The notes below the pieces were generated by a model. It was not told where the DNA came from. It worked only from the letters and a program-made list of their open reading frames with translations, and ran no database searches. A program made the translations under genes and the position numbers. Shown here one piece after another: positions 7,421 through 14,935 of a stretch of DNA of 26,923 bases (the stretch's first letter is position 1; each line of letters begins with the position of its first letter). The DNA is from Dehalococcoidia bacterium UBA6808. GTDB taxonomy: Bacteria; Chloroflexota; Dehalococcoidia; GIF9; UBA5629. The stretch lies in assembly GCA_002452695.1 (NCBI GenBank), contig DKFA01000028.1:10787-37709 (forward strand), written 5' to 3'.

Positions 7421-7494
7421 TGCCGAGTTGTGTAGCGGTAGCACAGCGGACTTTGGATCCGTTTGCCCAGGTTCGAATCCTGGCTCGGCAGCCA
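7421..7494 (+). tRNA. tRNA-Gln (TTG)
   Basis: Acceptor TGCCGAG/CTCGGCA, anticodon loop CTTTGGA (anticodon TTG) on a GCGGA/TCCGT stem, T-loop TTCGAAT and encoded CCA. Its 3' end is repeated imperfectly at 8378-8410, after the toxin-antitoxin genes. Confidence 0.97.
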
Positions 7495-7595
7495 GCTTTA
7501 ATCAACTCAGATATTAGCTATCTACACAAAACATGGACGCGGAACAGGCTAAACTGAAAAACGTTACCGACATGGCATTCTCTTTCAGTGCTATG

Positions 7596-7828
7596 ACCAT
7601 GGTTATTGAAAAAAAAGTAAAGACAAGATAGTCGAAAAACTTAGTTTAACACTCTCACAACTCAATTCACTAAAGGATTGTGTGTTTTAAGGTAAAACTA
7701 AAGCCGAAGCCACACGCAATATCAAGGAAGATATTGAAGTCTACGTTGAGGCTTTGCTCGAAGATGGTCTTCCAGTGCCAACAGAAGCAGGTAAAGATAC
7801 CGTGGAGGTTGAGATCGCTGTTAAATGA
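7596..7828 (+). pseudogene. Decayed hicB-like antitoxin gene
   Basis: The C-terminal half reads clearly from GGT 7691 to TGA 7828 as GKTKAEATRNIKEDIEVYVE followed by ALLEDGLPVPTEAGK and a beta-strand tail. This is the helix-turn section of HicB antitoxins. The codon just before GKT is TAA, where the family usually has Gln (CAA), and further upstream the frame is broken near a run of eight A residues at 7609-7616. A short VIEKK-like segment about 7603-7618 may be the old N-terminal strand. The frame has no intact start. It lies 45 bases before an intact hicB. The left boundary is uncertain; nothing else was recognised in 7495-7595. Confidence 0.65.
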
Positions 7829-7873
7829 ATAAGCCGTCTCGATATTTATTGTTAGAGAGAGTAAAATTAAATT

Positions 7874-8095
7874 ATGCCAGATTATAAATTTACCGTAGTA
7901 GTGGAGCAGGATGAGGATGGGTTTTATGTGGCTTCTGTACCGCTTCTACAGGGCTGTTACACTCAGGGTGAAACTTATGAAGAAGCCCTGGCAAATATCA
8001 AAGATGCTATTCGATTGCATATCGAAGCGCGACGTGATTTAGGAGAGCCTGTACCTATCGAAGTCGCTGTGGATGAGGTGCAGGTAGTTGCCTAA
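7874..8095 (+). CDS. hicB: HicB-type antitoxin
   Basis: The 73-residue protein has the HicB fold: YKFTVVVEQDEDGFYVASV strands, the turn LQGCYTQGETYEEALANIKD, and the amphipathic helix DAIRLHIEARRDLGEPVP. It would bind and neutralise HicA. No separate DNA-binding domain follows, so it is of the short class, and autoregulation through this protein alone is not obvious. The ribosome site is weak (AGAGAGAG about 14 bases upstream of the ATG). It overlaps hicA by eight bases, the coupling expected of a toxin-antitoxin pair. A decayed second hicB lies directly upstream. Order is antitoxin first. Confidence 0.9.
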   Translation: MPDYKFTVVVEQDEDGFYVASVPLLQGCYTQGETYEEALANIKDAIRLHIEARRDLGEPVPIEVAVDEVQVVA

Positions 8096-8312
8096 ACTCA
8101 GACCTGCCAAGTCTGAAGACGTCATACGAGTATTAGAGAAATCGGGGTTCTCTTGTATTCGCCAGAGCGGCAGCCATATGATATTTCATCATCCCGATGG
8201 TAGATGGACGACTGTGCCAATTCACAAGGGGAAAGACTTAGGGAAAGGCATTCTGAGCAAAATCCTCAAGGATGCAAAGCTCAAAGTTAGCGAGTTCGAA
8301 AACCTGCGATAA
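8088..8312 (+). CDS. hicA: HicA-type mRNA interferase toxin
   Basis: The 74-residue protein has the small double-stranded-RNA-binding-like fold of HicA. It contains SEDVIRVLEKSGF, the catalytic histidine in RQSGSHMIFHHPDG (His30), TVPIHKGKDLGKGILSKILKD, and a basic C-terminus. HicA toxins cleave mRNA and tmRNA until HicB blocks them. The start is TTG at 8088 inside the last codons of hicB, with GAGGTG about eight bases upstream, so translation is probably coupled and kept below antitoxin level. All core residues look intact, so the pair is probably functional. Confidence 0.92.
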   Translation: MPKLRPAKSEDVIRVLEKSGFSCIRQSGSHMIFHHPDGRWTTVPIHKGKDLGKGILSKILKDAKLKVSEFENLR

Positions 8313-8400
8313 AATTGCTATATAATGGACTTATGAAGCAGTTGCGTCCACTTCGAGGCTAATTCAAGCCGTAAAAAGTTCGATTTGAGTCCTGAATGCC

Positions 8401-8410
8401 CAGCCAGCTT
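8401..8410. repeat. Direct repeat of the tRNA-Gln 3' end (possible old attachment site)
   Basis: CAGCCAGCTT here is identical to 7489-7498, which spans the last six bases of tRNA-Gln and four beyond. GTTCGA also occurs 23 bases before this copy and 18 bases before the tRNA copy. Together the two copies enclose only the hicB remnant and hicBA. It may be a decayed attR, or chance. Confidence 0.35.
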
Positions 8411-11400
8411 CATCTCAGCCATATCAGCATCAACATGGTACCTGCCAGCAGGACAATCAATAAACTGAAGATCATCCATACCCAGTTGGGCGCGTTTGCG
8501 GCCTGTTCAGTTTCATCTGTATATATAAAGCTGCCGGCGGTTTTAAAACAAAAGGTAGCGCTGTATGCGCTGACAGGTTTACCGTCCCTGGATAAAGCCC
8601 TGACCCTCCAGTAATAGTCTTTATCCGCCTCAAGCTCTTCACTGCACAAACAAGCTGTGCCAGTCGTCCTGCAGGAGAAGATGGGCGCAGACATATCAGG
8701 CTGACTGCTGAGCGTGAATTCATAGTTATCAGCTCCCTGATAGGGCGACCACGAGAAAGCAGGTTTCAAGGAGCATTCGACGCAGCCGTTTTTCGGGCTG
8801 AGCAACTGTGTCCCCGGGTATGGCGTTGTCACTTTAAAACCCGGCATGACGACGAAGCTCTCACGCCAGGACCAGGGGCTCTTGATACGGTCACCGCTGG
8901 CTACGTCCTGCACTTGTACCCTCCAGTAGTAAGAGCGCCCCGCCTCAAGCGGAGGGACCTCCCACGTGTTGCCATTGGCATCAGACACCATACCTCCTCC
9001 GGGAGGTATGTATAAAGCTGGTTGATCAAGGTCATAAGGAGTGTAATATGGCCCAAAGTAATCGTCGCCGATTTTAGCCACGATCAGCGTAAAATCAATA
9101 TCTTTGGCAATATGTATGTTATAACCCCTGGCCAGTGATTTCGGCAACCATTTAAGCTCGATATTGCCGGCACGTCCGGTAACCGGGTCACAGTTTACAC
9201 GGAAGTGGCTGACCGGCGAAGAAGGCCTGGGGCCTGACCACAGAAGGTCATCCACATAGCGCCAGACGCCACCGGCAGGGGGAGCGTAGTCCCTCTGATC
9301 AATGGCATATACTGTGACGGGCTGGTTCAGCTCCATTCCGCCTGAAGCACGGAACCTCGTAGCGGGCTGCCCGGCTGTGCCCAGTGAAACCGAGGGATCA
9401 AATCCGGCTGTAGCAGCAGAGAAACGCACATATGGCGTAGCGCTTCCCCAGGTGGCTGCTGTGGCAAAGTAAAAGCTGTAGTTCCGTGTTAGGGCCAGCC
9501 CGGTAACGGGGTCAGGCCAGGCAGCGCCGCCCCACCATTCCTCCCAGTTAGTCTGCCCTGTATAAACGCTGAAGGCATACATGCCTGTGGAGTTGATCGC
9601 GAGCACGTAACCATCACTGCGATAACCGGGACTGGCCATGACAAGTGTATTATCACGAGCAGGCAACGGTTTGTAGACCGGCGTGAAGCTGGCCCCGAAA
9701 TCACTTGAATATGCTACGTCAAATTCTCCGGCGCCGGCGCCGCCGACTATTATGGTACCTCTGTCATTATCTGGTGTCAGACCGCAATATGCAGCGCAAA
9801 TGCTGTAAGCAGGTGTGATCCCGCTCACGGTGATACGGTCGCAGTTCCAGGCCCCGGCCAGGTTTTTGTACCTGTATACGATACCCTGGGGCGCCAGCAC
9901 ATACAAAACGTCTGAGTCCTCAAAGGCAATATCCTGGACTGCTGTGTCCGTATTGATGTTCAACCAGGTATCACCACGGTCTGCCGTCCATTTAACCGCC
10001 CGGGTATCCTGCGCTGCCCAAAGCAACATATCCCCGCTGGGACTGTCTCCCGCCATGCGCAATATGGCAGCATTGCTCTGCGCCGATGTGCAGTTGCCGG
10101 TTGCAGCGCGAGCGCACAGGACCCTCTCCCACCCATTCTGAGCAGAGGATGTTGTATATCGCCAGACACTGTCAAAACCCGGACACACGGCGGCATTATT
10201 CATGGATGCAAGGTAAACAACTGCATCATCAGGCGATGGAGCAATATCAGTGAAACTATTAATACACGTATCGATTAATCCTATCTGATTCCATGTTTTC
10301 CCGTTGTTGGCGCTGACCGAGAAGGCCGATTCATCCTGTGCCAGCCCCACGAAATAGGGCAGCGGCCAGTTCGCTCCACCCGTCAGATTGTCTGTGCTGC
10401 CCGTTGCTGCATAGGCAACTGAACCATCGGGAGCCCAGTTAACCAGAGCGTTAGCGCATTTATTGCCGAAGCATGTGCCGTGGCCTCCCGCCCCGGTAGC
10501 CGGTTTGACAGCCTTGTGCCAGCAGGGGGCCCCGCATATCCAGGGTGTATCGGTGAACCATGTCATGACAGTGGCCGAGCACCCATCGCCTTTGACGGCG
10601 CCGGCCAGCAGTTTGCCTTTACGGATATCACCGTTAAAGGCAATATCGCCAATCCTTGTACCCGGGGTGGACTTCATTAACTGAATAACCTCGGTATTGT
10701 CGACGCGGTATATACCGGCATTCGTCCCTGGCGAATCGACGCTGATGAAAAATTTTCGCCTGCCGGGTATTTGTCCCTGGAAATCCCCCGGCAGTTCCAG
10801 GTCGGCTGATATTATCTGGTCCGCCCGGGGAGAATAGCCGTTGACGGGAAAAGCGACTTCCACGGGTCCGGGACCATATAAGGCTGACCAGTCCGTAATA
10901 TTGGCAACCACGTCGTGGATGCCGGCCGTCAGATAAGTGCCGCCGACATCTGAAAAGACTACCGCAAGCATATTGTCATTTGAATACTGCGGGGAAAACC
11001 TGATGGTCAGGACATCACCGGACAGATTCTGATCACGCCAGTTGTATGCAGGGGCAGAATTGGTAATCCATAGCCTTCCGGTGCCGATGCCGGTCCTTGT
11101 TGCCGCCGCAACACAGCGGTCATTGCCGCTAAGGGGAGAAACCTCTACAGCGCTGAGATTGCTGTTTGAGTTCAACCGGGTATTGTTCCAGGTCAGGCCG
11201 CCGTCCTGTGAAATCCAGATATTGCGCGGCAGCCTGGTTGTGGAGTTGCCGGTAATGACTGCCAGGTAGCTGCTGTTGTCCGAGGGCACACCGATATTCC
11301 AGATGCAAAAATTAGCCTTTTCGGCTGGAGACATGGCATTGTAGAGGTAGACGCCGATTTCATCATGCCACGATCTGCCTCCATCAACCGATTTGTACAG

Positions 11401-11640
11401 CGCCCTCCTCCCCGTAGCATTATCCCCCCATGCTGTATCAACAGCATAAAATGCCATTTCATCTGCGCCTATTGCCAGCCTGTTGATTTCGCAGGGACTA
11501 ACAATGTCGTTTTTACCGGCAACCGAGCCGGGCGTATCCATACGGTGCCACCTGAATTTATCGTCTTCGGCCGATACCGGCGCGCCCAACATAGTTAATA
11601 ATAGCTGTAATGCCAGAAAGAATATGATAAAGATATGCAT
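8410..11640 (-). CDS. Large Asp-box (BNR) beta-propeller surface protein with FN3-like domains and C-terminal anchor
   Basis: A 1076-residue exported protein. A signal peptide covers about residues 1-24 (PVSA). Asp-box/BNR repeats follow: SVDGGRSW (84-91), SQDGGLTW (144-151), NNGKTW near 449, DRGDTW near 558, and a weaker SSDFGASF near 650. This suggests one or two sialidase/Vps10-like propellers. Two FN3-like units lie near 815-940 and 955-1045 (YYWRVQVQD, YYWRVRALS). One membrane helix closes it (about 1054-1073). No sialidase catalytic residues could be identified, so binding rather than hydrolysis is more likely. AAGGT lies seven bases before the ATG. It starts 17 bases after the BtuF-like gene with no terminator between, so both appear to share one riboswitch-controlled transcript. 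Confidence 0.85.
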   Translation of the reverse strand: MHIFIIFFLALQLLLTMLGAPVSAEDDKFRWHRMDTPGSVAGKNDIVSPCEINRLAIGADEMAFYAVDTAWGDNATGRRALYKSVDGGRSWHDEIGVYLYNAMSPAEKANFCIWNIGVPSDNSSYLAVITGNSTTRLPRNIWISQDGGLTWNNTRLNSNSNLSAVEVSPLSGNDRCVAAATRTGIGTGRLWITNSAPAYNWRDQNLSGDVLTIRFSPQYSNDNMLAVVFSDVGGTYLTAGIHDVVANITDWSALYGPGPVEVAFPVNGYSPRADQIISADLELPGDFQGQIPGRRKFFISVDSPGTNAGIYRVDNTEVIQLMKSTPGTRIGDIAFNGDIRKGKLLAGAVKGDGCSATVMTWFTDTPWICGAPCWHKAVKPATGAGGHGTCFGNKCANALVNWAPDGSVAYAATGSTDNLTGGANWPLPYFVGLAQDESAFSVSANNGKTWNQIGLIDTCINSFTDIAPSPDDAVVYLASMNNAAVCPGFDSVWRYTTSSAQNGWERVLCARAATGNCTSAQSNAAILRMAGDSPSGDMLLWAAQDTRAVKWTADRGDTWLNINTDTAVQDIAFEDSDVLYVLAPQGIVYRYKNLAGAWNCDRITVSGITPAYSICAAYCGLTPDNDRGTIIVGGAGAGEFDVAYSSDFGASFTPVYKPLPARDNTLVMASPGYRSDGYVLAINSTGMYAFSVYTGQTNWEEWWGGAAWPDPVTGLALTRNYSFYFATAATWGSATPYVRFSAATAGFDPSVSLGTAGQPATRFRASGGMELNQPVTVYAIDQRDYAPPAGGVWRYVDDLLWSGPRPSSPVSHFRVNCDPVTGRAGNIELKWLPKSLARGYNIHIAKDIDFTLIVAKIGDDYFGPYYTPYDLDQPALYIPPGGGMVSDANGNTWEVPPLEAGRSYYWRVQVQDVASGDRIKSPWSWRESFVVMPGFKVTTPYPGTQLLSPKNGCVECSLKPAFSWSPYQGADNYEFTLSSQPDMSAPIFSCRTTGTACLCSEELEADKDYYWRVRALSRDGKPVSAYSATFCFKTAGSFIYTDETEQAANAPNWVWMIFSLLIVLLAGTMLMLIWLR

Positions 11641-11657
11641 AGCAGTACCTTCTTTAA

Positions 11658-12683
11658 TTACTGGCGGGGCTTGAAAATTTCGGGATGTATCATCCCGGCT
11701 ATCTCGATCAGACCTTCGACCACACGGGGACCGGGCCTTTCGATATAGTCGGCATTACTGATTTTATAAATACGGTTGTTGATTGCAGCATCAACGGAAT
11801 ACAGGCGGACTTCATCTTTAACTGCCTTGTAAACCACATCGCCGGCAGTCCCCATGCCAGAGACAAAAATAATCTGCGGGTTGCGGGAAATAATCGATTC
11901 CAGCGAAACTGCCCGGGACTTTTCAAAATCCTTTTCGTAAATATTTATTCCGCCGGCCTTGCTGATTATATCGTTGATATAGGTGTTGGCTCCTACCGTC
12001 CACAGCGGATTGTGCCAGTTTAAATAGCACACACGAAGCTTCTGTTTATCGGTCATTTTGCCGGTAATATCCACCACTCCATTTATCTTCTCGTTCATCG
12101 CATTGATCAGTTCCTCTGCCTGACTGGTTCTTCCAGTCAGATGGCCGAGGTCGGAAATCTCTTTGAGTATGGTCTCTACCCGATAAGCCCATGTTACATA
12201 AACAGGAACTCCCAGTCTTTCCAGGGCGGGTAATACGGTCTTTTCATGAATCGACTCGGCAACTACAAGGTCCGGTTGCAGGGAAACCAGTTTTTCCAGG
12301 TCTGGAGTGGAATAACCTGCCACCCTGGTCTTCTCTTTGGCGGCTTCCGGATAATCGCAATAATCGGTAACGCCGACGATGCTTTCGCTGAGACCGAGCG
12401 CAAAAAGTATCTCTGTATTGCTCGGCGCCAGCGAAATGATCCTGACCGGCTTTTTGGTTAAAGTGATTTTTCTGCCGAGATCATCCTCAACAGTAACCGG
12501 ATAAACCGGCGCTATATCTTTGTTATCCGTCGTTGAGAGCGGCCTGGCAGCTTGTGGCGATGCCTGATTATCTGTGGCGGATGCTGAAGAAACATCGGTG
12601 CCGGGACCAGCAGGTTGTTGACAGGCAGGTAATGCACCAGCCAGTACAGCCAGCATAAGCAGGACAACGAACAGTTTTCTCAT
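11658..12683 (-). CDS. BtuF-like cobalamin/corrinoid ABC-transporter substrate-binding lipoprotein
   Basis: The product is a class III (helical-backbone) periplasmic-binding protein made as a lipoprotein: RKLFVVLLMLAVLAGALPAC with the lipobox cysteine, a Ser/Ala/Gln-rich linker, then the binding fold from about residue 65. Family cues are RIISLAPSNTEILFALGL, IVGVTDYCDYP, LEKLVSLQPDLVVAE, and SLESIISRNPQIIFVSG. By fold alone it could bind iron-siderophore, heme or B12; the cobalamin riboswitch directly upstream makes corrinoid the best guess. GGAGG at 12695-12691 sits seven bases before the ATG at 12683 (four before the adjacent ATG at 12686), so the longer frame to 12767 is rejected. No permease or ATPase gene is present in the window. 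Confidence 0.88.
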   Translation of the reverse strand: MRKLFVVLLMLAVLAGALPACQQPAGPGTDVSSASATDNQASPQAARPLSTTDNKDIAPVYPVTVEDDLGRKITLTKKPVRIISLAPSNTEILFALGLSESIVGVTDYCDYPEAAKEKTRVAGYSTPDLEKLVSLQPDLVVAESIHEKTVLPALERLGVPVYVTWAYRVETILKEISDLGHLTGRTSQAEELINAMNEKINGVVDITGKMTDKQKLRVCYLNWHNPLWTVGANTYINDIISKAGGINIYEKDFEKSRAVSLESIISRNPQIIFVSGMGTAGDVVYKAVKDEVRLYSVDAAINNRIYKISNADYIERPGPRVVEGLIEIAGMIHPEIFKPRQ

Positions 12684-12702
12684 CATGTATCCTCCAAAAA
12701 GA

Positions 12703-12737
12703 AACAAAAATCCCCAGCTCAGTGGAGCTGGGGATTT
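12703..12737 (-). terminator. Riboswitch-controlled intrinsic terminator
   Basis: On the minus strand AAATCCCCAGCTC (12737-12725) pairs perfectly over 13 bases with GAGCTGGGGATTT (12720-12708), four-base loop, then further T residues. It lies between the cobalamin aptamer and the ribosome site of the BtuF-like gene, the usual place for an expression platform. Confidence 0.88.
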
Positions 12738-12759
12738 AATTTCCTGAAAAATAAATCCC
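12731..12759 (-). promoter_or_regulatory. Candidate antiterminator hairpin of the cobalamin riboswitch
   Basis: GGGATTTA (12759-12752) can pair over eight bases with TAAATCCC (12738-12731), using the 5' arm of the terminator helix. The two hairpins cannot coexist, as expected for transcription attenuation. Which one ligand binding favours is inferred from the general rule (ligand leads to termination), not seen. Confidence 0.6.
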
Positions 12760-12895
12760 ACCCCCATACTCCGCGGAGGCAGTACATATTTATGGGGCCG
12801 GCGTTCTGACTGTTACAGCAGGCGGAACTGCGACGGAATCACACCGTCTTGCCATCCATTTGAGCACCCGGTCCCCCGGGTGCACCCCCTTCAAC
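12760..12895 (-). promoter_or_regulatory. Adenosylcobalamin-type riboswitch aptamer
   Basis: The minus strand carries the conserved core in order. GGTGCACC...GGTGCTCAAATGG (12886-12850) forms the P2/P3 part. GGTGTGATTCC (12845-12835) and GCAGTTCCGCCTGCTGTAA (12831-12813) match the cobalamin-riboswitch GGTG-AA-TCC and GC-G-CCCGCCACTGTAA elements. AGTCAGAACGCCGGCC (12811-12796) is the B12 box. CCCCATA/TATGGGG (12797-12791 with 12768-12762) forms a downstream stem. The 5' and 3' limits are approximate. It precedes a BtuF-like gene, a common target of this class, and is followed by antiterminator and terminator hairpins. Confidence 0.88.
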
Positions 12896-12916
12896 GCTAT
12901 TCTTTTTACGTTATAT

Positions 12917-12945
12917 AGATTACATTGGCCAAAAACACATGTCAA
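12917..12945 (-). promoter_or_regulatory. Possible promoter of the riboswitch operon
   Basis: On the minus strand a perfect TTGACA (12945-12940) is followed after 17 bases by TAATCT (12922-12917); an overlapping TATATAA lies just downstream. Position, about 30 bases before the aptamer, is right; the -10 is weak. Confidence 0.4.
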
Positions 12946-13058
12946 TATACGAGTACCCCTTGACCCCGCCAATTACAGAGGGTTAGGTCCATAGCACAAC
13001 TGCTCACTTAGAACGTAATACCAGTATCTCCCGGCCGGGAAACACACCGGTAGAGCGC

Positions 13059-13991
13059 TCAATAATTGACCTTGTCCAGTCCCTTCAGGCCCAATATCTG
13101 CCTGGCTTCGTCAGGAGCGGCCGGCTCCAGGCTCAATTCCCGCATAATGCGGATGATTTTTCCCACCTGTTCGGCGCTGCTCTTAGCCAGCACGCCTTTG
13201 CTGATATAGAGGCTGTCCTCCAGGCCAACCCTGACATGACCGCCCATAGCCAGGGCGACAGAGCAGATAGGCATTTGAAACCTGCCCGCACCGATGGCAG
13301 ACCAGGTAAAGTTGCCCTCTCCAAGGGCATCCCTGGCAGCATGATAGAGCGTAACCAGGCTATCCACTGTCGACGGCACACCCCCCAGAGTGCCAGTCAC
13401 AAATTGAAGATGGATAGGCGGCTTAATGTGCCCTCGCTGTACCATAAAGGCCAGGTTGTTGACCATGCCCAGGTCATAAATCTCAATTTCCGGTTTGGTA
13501 TCGTTGGCACGGAAGATCGATAGAAACTCGCGCAGGGTTTTGAAAGTGTTGGGGAAAATGTAATCTTCGCTGGCCAGCATCGACAGTTTTTCCCAGGGAT
13601 ACTTCCACTCCTTTATCCTCTCAGCCATGTAAAATACGGAGAAATTCATCGAGCCAAAATTCAGTGACGCCATTTCAGGCTTGAAGTTTATTATAGGAGC
13701 TGCCCTCTGCTCGGTGCTCATGCCCATGCCGCCGCCGGTCGAGACGCAAATTGCAGCATTGGTCCTGGCTTTAATGCCCTGTAATACTTCCCTGAAGACA
13801 TCTATATCCGGCGTGGGCATACCGTTTTCGGGATTCCTCACATGTATATGCAGGATGGCTGCGCCTGCCTCAGCAGACCTGATGCCATCTTCAATGATCT
13901 GCCTGGGAGTTATAGGCAGATAGGGAGACATACTGGGATAGTGAGCAGACCCTGAGAGAGCTGCTGTAACGATCACTTTATTGCCTGTCAT
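13059..13991 (-). CDS. Beta-keto acid cleavage enzyme (BKACE, Kce-like, DUF849)
   Basis: BKACE enzymes are Zn-dependent TIM barrels that react a beta-keto acid with acetyl-CoA to give an acetoacetyl/CoA-ester pair; the founding member Kce acts on 3-keto-5-aminohexanoate in lysine fermentation. The 310-residue protein shows the family start VIVTAALSGS, zinc ligands in ILHIHVRNPENG, the glycine loop VSTGGGMGMS, and the conserved C-terminal GGHVRVGLEDSLYISKG. The substrate cannot be told from sequence; no other lysine-fermentation gene is nearby. The start is placed at 13991 because AGGAGG lies six bases upstream; the longer ATG at 14015 has none. It is monocistronic, with its own promoter at 14145-14173. 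Confidence 0.93.
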   Translation of the reverse strand: MTGNKVIVTAALSGSAHYPSMSPYLPITPRQIIEDGIRSAEAGAAILHIHVRNPENGMPTPDIDVFREVLQGIKARTNAAICVSTGGGMGMSTEQRAAPIINFKPEMASLNFGSMNFSVFYMAERIKEWKYPWEKLSMLASEDYIFPNTFKTLREFLSIFRANDTKPEIEIYDLGMVNNLAFMVQRGHIKPPIHLQFVTGTLGGVPSTVDSLVTLYHAARDALGEGNFTWSAIGAGRFQMPICSVALAMGGHVRVGLEDSLYISKGVLAKSSAEQVGKIIRIMRELSLEPAAPDEARQILGLKGLDKVNY

Positions 13992-14144
13992 CTCAAACCT
14001 CCTGTTTGCAGTCATACCAAGCTGCAGGCGACCGTATGCCCACCGGACACAACACCTTACTTCAAAGATACTGCAATTGCAGATTTATATTAATCCGAAC
14101 ACTCTTCCCAACTCTCCGGCAAGACAACAGGATCTTATTCGTAA

Positions 14145-14173
14145 ATGTTAATTTATACGTATTCAATTGTCAA
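14145..14173 (-). promoter_or_regulatory. Promoter candidate for the keto-acid cleavage enzyme gene
   Basis: On the minus strand a perfect TTGACA (14173-14168) and TAACAT (14150-14145) are 17 bases apart, leaving a leader of roughly 145 bases. The 14016-14296 intergenic region is AT-rich around here. Confidence 0.45.
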
Positions 14174-14190
14174 AATACGAATTGTATTCG
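14174..14190. promoter_or_regulatory. Palindromic operator-like site
   Basis: AATAC-GAATT-GTATT (14174-14188) is a perfect inverted repeat, and CGAAT-TGT-ATTCG (14178-14190) is a second one overlapping it. It abuts the -35 of the minus-strand promoter, the position of an activator or repressor site. The protein that would bind is unknown. Confidence 0.3.
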
Positions 14191-14296
14191 AGTTTTAAAC
14201 ATGATAATATGACTACCCGGGGGACCAATTGAGGTTTTGCCCCCTGTTTGGCTTCAATAATTTTGACGATGCGTTGTTTCCCTGTCTTCATATGAT

Positions 14297-14935
14297 ATGA
14301 AAATTGACCTGCATGTCCATACCAACTACCTGTCACCTGACAGCACTATGAGCCCTGACGAGGCCATTCAGACAGCAATGGAGCTGGGTTTGGATGGGCT
14401 GTGTTTCACTGAACATGACAGGGCCTGGGAACTGGATGCGATAATTGCACTCCGCGAAAAATATAATTTTCCGGTCTTCAGGGGCGTAGAGGTGATGGTC
14501 AAAGAGGGTGGGGAAATTCTGGTATTTGGCCTGAATGAAAACTTTAAGACGGTCATTGATATTCAGACCCTGCGCAGCATGGCGCTTGAAGCCGGTGGTT
14601 TCATGATAGCCGCGCATCCTTTTCGCGGCTTCCCCTGCCAGTCCATACAGGATTTCGACAAAGCGGCTGAATTAGTGCTGAAAAAGCCCGTTTTCGACAA
14701 AATCGACGCGATCGAAGGATATAACGGCCGCAACATGGCCGGCAATAATGTGTTTGCCTGCCGGTTGGCAGAGCAGCTCGGGGTACAAACCTCAGGTGGC
14801 AGCGATGCCCATTTTAAAGGTGAGCTGGGCAAATGCGTTACGATATTTGAAAACACCATCCATAACGAAGCGGAATTCATGGCCGAGTTGAAAGCAGGGC
14901 GGTTTTACGGTTCAATTAATGTGATAGCGAAATGA
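14297..14935 (+). CDS. PHP-domain metal-dependent phosphoesterase
   Basis: A 212-residue single-domain PHP protein. Metal-site motifs are all present: IDLHVHTNYLSPDS (residues 3-16), CFTEHDR near 36, FRGVEVMVKEG near 60, IAAHPFRG near 102, and the closing TSGGSDAHFKG near 173. Such proteins hydrolyse phosphoesters, but the substrate is not predictable; it is shorter than and different from the PHP phosphatase at 18132-18971. The ATG has no evident Shine-Dalgarno sequence. Its stop overlaps the coaE start by four bases (ATGA), so the two are translationally coupled. Confidence 0.88.
   Translation: MKIDLHVHTNYLSPDSTMSPDEAIQTAMELGLDGLCFTEHDRAWELDAIIALREKYNFPVFRGVEVMVKEGGEILVFGLNENFKTVIDIQTLRSMALEAGGFMIAAHPFRGFPCQSIQDFDKAAELVLKKPVFDKIDAIEGYNGRNMAGNNVFACRLAEQLGVQTSGGSDAHFKGELGKCVTIFENTIHNEAEFMAELKAGRFYGSINVIAK

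Noticed and set aside
7533..7631. 32-codon frame MDAEQAKLKNVT... directly after tRNA-Gln
   Set aside because: No ribosome site and no recognisable family; it runs into the frame break of the hicB remnant and is probably part of that decayed region.
8410..11640. Annotation of the large Asp-box protein as a sialidase
   Set aside because: Asp-box repeats alone do not imply the enzyme; the catalytic Arg triad/Tyr/Glu arrangement could not be identified.
11658..12683. Iron-siderophore or heme binding for the class III binding protein
   Set aside because: Possible by fold, but the cobalamin riboswitch immediately upstream makes corrinoid the better reading.
12684..12767. Upstream extension of the BtuF-like gene to an ATG at 12767
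   Set aside because: It would translate the riboswitch terminator and place a non-signal sequence before the lipoprotein signal; GGAGG sits just before 12683/12686.
14218..14243. GGGGG...CCCCC hairpin before the PHP gene as terminator or riboswitch
   Set aside because: The loop is 16 bases, no T-run follows on either strand, and no known aptamer motif is visible.
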